A stretch of DNA of 64,000 nucleotides. Origin: Bhargavaea beijingensis (GTDB lineage: Bacteria; Bacillota; Bacilli; Bacillales_A; Planococcaceae). Below are positions 58,827 to 64,000 of this stretch, in pieces (position 1 is the first letter of the stretch; each line of letters starts with the position of its first letter). The stretch is from assembly GCF_900101985.1 (NCBI RefSeq), contig NZ_FNAR01000001.1, positions 186,001 through 250,000 on the forward strand, written 5' to 3'. The translations under genes and the position numbers were made by a program. A model generated the notes under the pieces. It saw nothing but the letters and a program-made list of their open reading frames with translations. It did not search any database and had not been told where the DNA came from.

Positions 58827-59119
58827 AGTTTGCTCTCAAATCTGACGGGAGGCTACAGATGTCTACTACTATGAACTCCATTTTTGGAAGCGCTCATCAG
58901 AGTGAGAGTTCCGATAGTCCGCTTGTCTGTCCAACATTGCTTGACATTCAGAAGCCGTTTCTTAACACTCATCCGCACAACTCCCCATAAAAAAAGATCG
59001 GCCGCAACGGAGTGGGAGGCCCCTGCTGATTCGTCACTCTCAAACGGCCAATCGTCACTTCGACCAAATCAAAGAAAGCCATCATCCGAACTGCTGAAGA
59101 TGTTGGCTTTTGACTGTAT
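58827..59119. other. Gap without a supportable gene
   Basis: An 80-codon plus-strand frame from 58884 lacks a ribosome-binding site and has no recognisable content. On the minus strand a short frame (about 58970-59085) begins MMAFFDLVEVTIGRL; it may be debris. Nothing firm can be named. Confidence 0.5.
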
Positions 59120-59401
59120 TTAAATATCTCGAGCTTTCATTTTCTCAAGTTCTTTGTTCAACTGTGCTTTTCTTTTGTTTTGTGTCCTGATCCCTTCGCC
59201 GACCAAAAGAAGAAGACCGACACCCGACAGGATCCATAGCTTGACGGATGAGTCAATGTAATTCGCTTTATATGCATACATCATGATGAACAGAAAAACG
59301 AGAGGGACCGGGATGATCCAAGGCAGTCCTTTTCTGCCGGAGACCCAATGCTGAAGTGCGGATAATACAAAAACTAAAAGAAATCCTGATATCAGATTCA
59401 T
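59120..59401 (-). CDS. Small membrane protein cotranscribed with the DUF2089 gene
   Basis: A 93-residue protein with three hydrophobic segments (about 4-17, 27-44, 54-68) and a basic, helical C-terminal tail (RTQNKRKAQLNKELEKMKAR). I do not recognise the family. The ATG overlaps the stop of the DUF2089 gene by four bases, so the pair is translationally coupled and may form a regulator plus membrane-sensor unit. AT-rich composition. Confidence 0.7.
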   Translation of the reverse strand: MNLISGFLLVFVLSALQHWVSGRKGLPWIIPVPLVFLFIMMYAYKANYIDSSVKLWILSGVGLLLLVGEGIRTQNKRKAQLNKELEKMKARDI

Positions 59402-59706
59402 GTTGTCCTCTTCCTCTCTTCCTCATATTTTTCGATTAGCTGCTGAGCAACCTGGAGGGATATTTGCTCTTCAATCGCCAACTTCTTGATAAAAGAAGTT
59501 AAGGAGGCTTCGTCTTTCTCTTTTTCATAATTCAAGTTGATGGTTTGAATCAAACGGTCCAGCCTCAGACGCACCGTTGGATAGGAGACCTCATAGTCTT
59601 TGGCCAGCTTTTTTAGAGAACCAGAGTTGATCATGAACTTACGGATGAATTCCAGCTCTTCTGGATCCAATGAAGAAATCCACAAAGGTAGTTGTTCTTT
59701 TCCCAT
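59398..59706 (-). CDS. DUF2089-type helix-turn-helix protein
   Basis: A 102-residue protein with the DUF2089 core LDPEELEFIRKFMINSGSLK near 13-32, then LAKDYEVSYPTVRLRLDRLI, a clear helix-turn-helix, and a helical C-terminus (QVAQQLIEKYEEERKR). In Bacillales, DUF2089 proteins often sit before small membrane-protein genes and are presumed transcription regulators. The ATG at 59706 follows GGGGAGG; the frame upstream has no site. Confidence 0.78.
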   Translation of the reverse strand: MGKEQLPLWISSLDPEELEFIRKFMINSGSLKKLAKDYEVSYPTVRLRLDRLIQTINLNYEKEKDEASLTSFIKKLAIEEQISLQVAQQLIEKYEEERKRTT

Positions 59707-59855
59707 TATTAACCTCCCCTTTATCGGTAAGTGTATTATTAATTTTAACAAAGTTAAATTTTTATTTAAATATATTAAAATTAAAATTAATGAAAGACTA
59801 TATTTCGTTTAATGAAAAAGGCATCACCCGATTAAATTTCCGGATGATGCCTCTT

Positions 59856-61493
59856 TTATAATGACTCGATCGCCCGCCGAATCCGCCCGCGCATTTCACA
59901 GTATTCCGCACTGTCCATCAATCGGACCATCGCTTCCCCCAGTTCAGTCGCATCCTCGATATTCCCGACAGGAACCGCGCGGGAAAAGATCCGGGTGAAG
60001 CGTCTGCCTTCTTCATACGACAGCGCGCGGACCGGAACGCCTTCTGCCTCGAGCTGGGACAGAAAATGGTTCCTCTTCCCAGAGGGCAGGGGACCGACTT
60101 CGATGATCAGGCGAAGTGTGGAGTTCCTCGACCGGAACCAGGCGATGAGCGGGTAGCCGAGCCAGTATTTCTCGGCCAGCTGGTAGCCGTCAGGGAAGCG
60201 GGTCCATTCTGATTCGGCAAAGTTGGGGAGGCGGCGGTGGATCTGGTAATGCCGGATGTCCCTCGCTTCAAGCAGCTGGCGGAAAGCCTGCTCAATCGGT
60301 GTTCCCTCCGCAGCCCGACTCTGCACACCTTCCTCGCCATAGACCACAGCTTCGTTTGTGAGGCGGAGCAGGGATTGGAACGCCTCTTTTTGATAAAGCC
60401 GCTCCATCACCCGCGCGAGCTCACTGACGTCTTCCCACGATTCGGGGGATTCGGCATCCATATAGATGCGGGTGTACTGGCTGCTTTCCTCATAAGCCTG
60501 TTCCTTGATATCGAGGCCCCTTGCGGCCAGGCCCAGGAGCAGCCTGACACGCAGTTCGTGTTCGAGCGGGCCGACTTCCGCCCTTAGCTTGAGCCGGTCT
60601 CCTGCCCGCTCAAACCAGGCGATCAGCCCTCTGTTCATCCACCAGCTTTTCCGCAGGTCGCTTTCCCCGTAATGAGTAAACCAACTTTCCTCGAGGAAAT
60701 GGGGAACGCGGAAATGAGCCGTGTAGAGATGCTCGGGCCACCTCTGTTTTCTGGCGAACTTCAGGAACGCCTCTTTCAGGATACTGTCGCCGACACTCTT
60801 GATGAAATCGACGGTCTCCTTATGCCGCTGGTAGGTGCTGAACAATAATTGATCCCCGTCCGCAGGGCCTTGCCGGAGCGAATAAAGGAGATCGATCGCC
60901 TCTTTATGATTCCGGTAAAGATCCATCCCGGTGGCATTCAGCTTTTCATTTTCGACAAGCTGATCTTCCAGGATGTCGGTGTAATACGAAATGAAGCTAT
61001 GTATGTGGGCGTTCATATACTCTTTCCTGGTTTCAAGGAGCTGCTGCAGAATTGCCAGCACATCCGAATACCCGAGCATCAGATAATCCTCGTGTGTCGG
61101 CTCCTCATCCCGGAGGGTCAGGAATACCGGAATGATCTTATAACCTCCGTAGACTGATCTGGTGTATTCAATATATTCTTCCAGCTGGCCTTCCGATTCG
61201 CCCGACCAATACTTGTTTTCGATCAGAAGGACGATTTTATGCGAGTCGGATACGGCAAGCAGATCGATCCTCTTCCGGTTGGAAGTCTGCAGTTCCTTGT
61301 AAACGGTGAGGTCATGATAGGGATGGCTGGAAATCTCCAGCACATCGTAATTGGAAAGCTTGTCCTCGTCCTCTGTGTTCGCCGGGTTCGTAAACACTTT
61401 GGCGATGATCTTTTTCGCGAAGTAAGGGCCCAGGTTGTGATTCCCGGCCGGGTCCATCAGCCAGCATAGGACATTGGAGTGCCGGATCTTCAT
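59856..61493 (-). CDS. PD-(D/E)XK nuclease-superfamily protein with duplicated C-terminal domain
   Basis: A 545-residue protein. The N-terminal part resembles PDDEXK_4-type proteins: RHSNVLCWLMDPAGNHNLG near residue 4, the aspartate in RKRIDLLAVSD near 75, and E-x-K in VLLIENKYWSGESEGQLEEY near 88. The C-terminal part holds two copies of one domain: PHFLEESWF, GLIAWFER, RAEVGPLEHE and YEESSQYTRIY (about 265-350), then PNFAESEWT, PLIAWFRS, IIEVGPLPSG and YEEGRRFTRIF (about 420-515). The role is unknown; relatives occur in defence contexts. The start is close to the motif, so the N-terminus may be short. It follows the HD gene by 33 bases. Confidence 0.75.
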   Translation of the reverse strand: MKIRHSNVLCWLMDPAGNHNLGPYFAKKIIAKVFTNPANTEDEDKLSNYDVLEISSHPYHDLTVYKELQTSNRKRIDLLAVSDSHKIVLLIENKYWSGESEGQLEEYIEYTRSVYGGYKIIPVFLTLRDEEPTHEDYLMLGYSDVLAILQQLLETRKEYMNAHIHSFISYYTDILEDQLVENEKLNATGMDLYRNHKEAIDLLYSLRQGPADGDQLLFSTYQRHKETVDFIKSVGDSILKEAFLKFARKQRWPEHLYTAHFRVPHFLEESWFTHYGESDLRKSWWMNRGLIAWFERAGDRLKLRAEVGPLEHELRVRLLLGLAARGLDIKEQAYEESSQYTRIYMDAESPESWEDVSELARVMERLYQKEAFQSLLRLTNEAVVYGEEGVQSRAAEGTPIEQAFRQLLEARDIRHYQIHRRLPNFAESEWTRFPDGYQLAEKYWLGYPLIAWFRSRNSTLRLIIEVGPLPSGKRNHFLSQLEAEGVPVRALSYEEGRRFTRIFSRAVPVGNIEDATELGEAMVRLMDSAEYCEMRGRIRRAIESL

Positions 61494-61526
61494 GGCTCAT
61501 GGCTCCTCCTTCATTAGTGGGCTGAT

Positions 61527-62129
61527 TTAGCGGTGTCCGTTCCACTCTTCATGAAATTCCTCCAGAAACGCTTCCATATACCGGTGTCTCGCTTCAGCAA
61601 TCCTCTTGGCTTCTTCCGTGTTCATCAGAGCTTTCAGCTTCAGCAGTTTCTCATGGAAGTGGGCGATCGATGCCCCGGTGTCTTTGTCCGGGTCGTGAAT
61701 CGCCCGGCCGCGGCTGCCGCCGTAGGCGAAGGTGCGGGCGATGCCGATGGCGCCGAGCGCATCCAGCCGGTCGGCGTCCTGGACGACCATGCCTTCGATG
61801 GTTGACGGCTGCTTGGAGCCGTTCTTGCTGAAGGAAACTTCGCCGATCATGGTACAGACGGCTTCTGCCTGGGCAGGCTGGATCCCTTGCTCGTCCATGA
61901 ACGCCCGCGCGTTCGGAAGGCCTTCACTGTTTCCGAACAATTTCGGGTCGTCCGCATCGTGGAGCATTGCCGCCAGCCCCACCAGTTCCAGGTCGGCGCC
62001 TTCCGCTTCCGCGAGCCGCATCGCCATCCGGTACACCCGGAGCGTATGGTGGACGTCGTGTCCGGTCGCATCCTCGCTGAACAACCCGCTGATCCGTTCA
62101 AGAGCCGCCTCATATAAAGCCGGATTCAT
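61527..62129 (-). CDS. HD-domain phosphohydrolase
   Basis: Metal-dependent phosphohydrolase of 200 residues. The HD ligands are seen in GHDVHHTLRVYRMA near residue 23, AAMLHDADDPKLFG near 53 and VVQDADRLDALGAIGIARTF near 115. This pattern matches YpgQ/YedJ-type proteins, some of which hydrolyse nucleoside triphosphates. The gene is GC-rich like the backbone. It lies upstream of the PD-(D/E)XK gene on the same strand and may share its transcript. Confidence 0.87.
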   Translation of the reverse strand: MNPALYEAALERISGLFSEDATGHDVHHTLRVYRMAMRLAEAEGADLELVGLAAMLHDADDPKLFGNSEGLPNARAFMDEQGIQPAQAEAVCTMIGEVSFSKNGSKQPSTIEGMVVQDADRLDALGAIGIARTFAYGGSRGRAIHDPDKDTGASIAHFHEKLLKLKALMNTEEAKRIAEARHRYMEAFLEEFHEEWNGHR

Positions 62130-62210
62130 TCCGATCTCCTCCTCGTGAGCAATTCATTCCATCTTATCATTCCGGTACGGTTAAGATGGAAGCAACAGGG
62201 AGGGATTTCG

Positions 62211-63071
62211 ATGCAACATTTCCAGCGGGACATAAAAGACCATTGGCGGGTCCGCTACCAGAACCCCGGATTCCCGCACGTCCAGCAGGGCTGGGTGCTG
62301 CCGCCGGGGCAGGAGGAGGCGTTCGATCCGTTCGTCATCATGGCGGATGACTGGTTCAAGCGGGGGACGTTCTCCGACCATCCGCACCGCGGTTTCCAGA
62401 CGATCACTTATGTCATCGATGGCCGGCTTGAGCATATCGATAACGCCGGCGGCTACTCGGTGCTCGATGCGGGAGACGTCCAGTATATGAATGCAGGCTC
62501 CGGCGCCCGCCACGCCGAGGAGGCGTACGGGGATGACCTGATCCATACGCTTCAGCTCTGGCTGAATCTCCCGGCGCGGCTGAAGGGGACCGGCTCCTTC
62601 TATCAGAACATCCGCGTGGAAGATGCGCCGGTTGCCCATGTGGACGGCGGCACCATCCGCGTTTATTCCGGCGACGTCGCCGGTGTGAAGGGGCCGATAG
62701 AGAGCCTCGTCCCGATCACGATGGCGGAAGTCTCGCTCATGGAAGGCGCCGAGTACACGCACGTGCTTCCTGAAAACCACAACGCTTTCCTATACGTGCT
62801 GGCAGGTGAACTGGCAGCAGGGGAATCCGGCACCATCCTGTCCAAGACGGACGCCGCAACGCTCACCTTCAATGAAGGACGGGAGGCGTCTGCGCCAAGC
62901 GAGCTGAAGCTCCTCGCCAACAGCAGGGCGCGCGTGCTGATCTATTCCGGCGTCCCGCTCCGCGAGAACGTGGTCGCCCGCGGCCCGTTCGTCATGAACT
63001 CCGAAGATGAGATCCGACAAGCCTTCTTCGACTACCAGGCCGGCAAATTCGGCCCGCCTGCAGTTAAATAA
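62211..63071 (+). CDS. Pirin-family protein
   Basis: Bicupin metalloprotein of 286 residues. The N-terminal cupin carries metal ligands in SDHPHRGFQTITYVIDGRLE (near residue 54) and AGSGARHAEEA near 97. The C-terminal pirin domain includes RVYSGDVAGVKGPI near 147. Bacterial pirins include quercetin dioxygenases and enzyme-binding regulators; which applies is not clear. AGGGAGGG precedes the ATG at 62211. It is divergent from the HD gene. Confidence 0.9.
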   Translation: MQHFQRDIKDHWRVRYQNPGFPHVQQGWVLPPGQEEAFDPFVIMADDWFKRGTFSDHPHRGFQTITYVIDGRLEHIDNAGGYSVLDAGDVQYMNAGSGARHAEEAYGDDLIHTLQLWLNLPARLKGTGSFYQNIRVEDAPVAHVDGGTIRVYSGDVAGVKGPIESLVPITMAEVSLMEGAEYTHVLPENHNAFLYVLAGELAAGESGTILSKTDAATLTFNEGREASAPSELKLLANSRARVLIYSGVPLRENVVARGPFVMNSEDEIRQAFFDYQAGKFGPPAVK

Positions 63072-63078
63072 GAATAGG

Positions 63079-63106
63079 AAAGCCCCGCGGAATGCGGGGC
63101 TTTTGC
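63079..63106 (+). terminator. Terminator of the pirin gene
   Basis: The arms AAAGCCCCGC and GCGGGGCTTT around GGAAT, then TTT. Confidence 0.87.
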
Positions 63107-63218
63107 GGTGAGAGAGGAATGAAACGTTGCTATCGCCGCGAGAAACGTTGACTTTTATCACTCACATCCACATAATAAAGCCACACCAAAAATAAATATT
63201 CCGACTTCAAAATATGGG

Positions 63219-63247
63219 TTGCGTGGACAGTTTTTCTTTGCTAATAT
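63219..63247 (+). promoter_or_regulatory. Promoter of the tRNA Glu-Tyr-Gln-Lys cluster
   Basis: TTGCGT (63219) and TAATAT (63242) with a 17-base spacer, 23 bases before the first tRNA. Confidence 0.65.
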
Positions 63248-63269
63248 AAACGTTGTCCGATTGAGACGC

Positions 63270-63341
63270 GGCCCCTTGGTCAAGCGGTTAAGACACCGCC
63301 CTTTCACGGCGGTAACACGGGTTCGAATCCCGTAGGGGTCA
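63270..63341 (+). tRNA. tRNA-Glu (TTC)
   Basis: Acceptor GGCCCCT/AGGGGTC, anticodon stem CCGCC/GGCGG around CTTTCAC (anticodon TTC), T loop TTCGAAT. CCA is not encoded. Confidence 0.96.
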
Positions 63342-63347
63342 TATGTC

Positions 63348-63431
63348 GGAGGGGTAGCGAAGTGGCTAAACGCGGCGGACTGTAAATCCGCTCCTTCGGG
63401 TTCGGCAGTTCGAATCTGCCCCCCTCCACCA
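63348..63431 (+). tRNA. tRNA-Tyr (GTA)
   Basis: Class II tRNA with a long variable arm. Acceptor GGAGGGG/CCCCTCC, anticodon loop ACTGTAAAT (anticodon GTA), T loop TTCGAAT, CCA encoded. Confidence 0.96.
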
Positions 63432-63491
63432 CTTTTTATGTTTAAATCACCCGTTTCCGGGTAACATTAAAAAGGCAGCACTTCATAGCGT

Positions 63492-63566
63492 TGGGGTATA
63501 GCCAAGCGGTAAGGCAACGGACTTTGACTCCGTCATTCGTTGGTTCGAATCCAGCTACCCCAGCCA
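63492..63566 (+). tRNA. tRNA-Gln (TTG)
   Basis: Acceptor TGGGGTA/TACCCCA, anticodon loop CTTTGAC (anticodon TTG), T loop TTCGAAT, CCA encoded. Confidence 0.96.
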
Positions 63567-63581
63567 TTTTTTTGTTTTCAT

Positions 63582-63654
63582 GAGCCATTAGCTCAGTTGG
63601 TAGAGCATCTGACTTTTAATCAGAGGGTCGCAGGTTCGAGCCCTGCATGGCTCA
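63582..63654 (+). tRNA. tRNA-Lys (TTT)
   Basis: Acceptor GAGCCAT/ATGGCTC, anticodon stem CTGAC/GTCAG-like with loop CTTTTAA (anticodon TTT), T loop TTCGAGC. CCA is not encoded. Confidence 0.96.
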
Positions 63655-63659
63655 TACGG

Positions 63660-63692
63660 AACGCCTTCCCGGCAGCGGGAAGGCGTTTTTCA
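63660..63692. terminator. Terminator after the tRNA cluster
   Basis: The arms ACGCCTTCCCG and CGGGAAGGCGT are followed by TTTT; it also lies at the 3' end of the convergent last gene. Confidence 0.88.
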
Positions 63693-64000
63693 ATTATCCA
63701 GTCCTCCCAGTTTCCGTTCCTTGCGATCTTCCTCGTCTTCATTGCCGTCCCGCCTGACCTCCTTGTCCTCGCCGTTTTCTTTCATCTTCTCTGCAGCCTC
63801 TTCCATTTCTTCCATCTGTTCTTCGATCTCTTCCATCTCTTCCCGGTACTCTTCCTCGACCTGGGTGGTGGAGGGGATGAACGGGTCGGTGTTGTAGTCG
63901 ACCCGCTTGCCGTAGCGGAGCATCTCGTAGATGATCATGCCGTTGTTCGGCATGCCGTTGACTGTTTTCATCGGAACGACGTCAAACAGGACATAATAGA
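63690..64000 (-). CDS. Hypothetical acidic protein (5' end cut off)
   Basis: The minus-strand frame stays open to the right edge, reading LYVLFDVVPMKTVNGMPNNG before an internal methionine at 63971, so the gene probably continues outside. The visible C-terminus is a highly charged, glutamate-rich helix with repeats of EEMEEIEEQMEEMEEA, probably a coiled coil, ending KLGGLDN. I recognise no family. It converges on the tRNA cluster. Confidence 0.6.
   Translation of the reverse strand, partial: YYVLFDVVPMKTVNGMPNNGMIIYEMLRYGKRVDYNTDPFIPSTTQVEEEYREEMEEIEEQMEEMEEAAEKMKENGEDKEVRRDGNEDEEDRKERKLGGLDN

Noticed and set aside
51866-63269. Integrated prophage or integrative element at tRNA genes
   Set aside because: No integrase, phage structural gene or repeated tRNA 3' end was found in the blocks.

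Overview
The window is a GC-rich chromosomal segment from an endospore-forming member of the Bacillales; a high-GC Planococcaceae-type genome would fit, but the species is inferred. Evidence: strong AGGAGG ribosome-binding sites, TTG/GTG starts, sigma-A promoters with 17-bp spacers, and Bacillus-type gene order at both ends. The left edge carries ecfA1-ecfA2-ecfT-truA-rplM-rpsI. The right part carries cwlD-salA-gerD-kbaA-pdaB followed by tRNA genes. In Bacillus subtilis these two blocks are nearly adjacent; here about 42 kb of other genes lies between rpsI and cwlD.

Layout. 1-4.4 kb: ECF vitamin-transporter energizing module, truA and the L13/S9 operon. 4.4-7.3 kb: NAD(P)-binding protein, small DMT transporter, bacterial nitric oxide synthase, SET-domain protein. 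7.5-7.7 kb: an inverted array of 21-bp repeat units. 7.8-13.5 kb: ptsHI divergent from a fructose operon (fruR-fruK-fruA). 13.5-17.6 kb: YbgA and YugN proteins, a flavin monooxygenase, then a squalene/phytoene synthase-like gene overlapping type 2 IPP isomerase. 17.8-21.1 kb: an antitermination-controlled PTS operon (crr, BglG-type antiterminator, GlcNAc-type EIIBC, second HPr). 21.1-28.5 kb: AT-rich island with gene debris, ECF sigma/anti-sigma, an ABC exporter and a VanZ protein. 28.6-31.4 kb: thioesterase, a decayed hydrolase, and two SDR genes flanking a MarR regulator, headed by a perfect 28-bp palindrome. 31.8-43.5 kb: complete C-P lyase phosphonate operon (regulator, phnGHIJKML, a PHP phosphodiesterase, phnD-C-E-E) with two Pho-box-like repeat sets. 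43.6-46.1 kb: ogt, glnA, rhodanese. 46.3-51.6 kb: sporulation/germination block.

51.8-63.7 kb holds tRNA genes Asn, Thr and then Glu-Tyr-Gln-Lys. They look like one ancestral array split by two cargo blocks. The first is an OFA-type transporter. The second holds a methyltransferase, small membrane proteins, a MoxR/VWA (RavA-ViaA-like) pair, a second YugN paralogue, a DUF2089 pair, a PD-(D/E)XK protein with a duplicated C-terminal domain, an HD hydrolase and a pirin. The array segments keep their own promoters.

Functional themes are carbon uptake through PTS with catabolite and antitermination control, phosphorus scavenging from phosphonates, and spore formation/germination. The most unusual structures are short intergenic repeats phased at 20-21 bp: two related inverted arrays at 7.5 and 31.5 kb, and two differently worded arrays at 2.5 and 46.2 kb. 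A 20-bp palindrome-containing sequence is also shared exactly between 14.6 and 43.5 kb. All identifications come from reading motifs and gene order; no database search was run.
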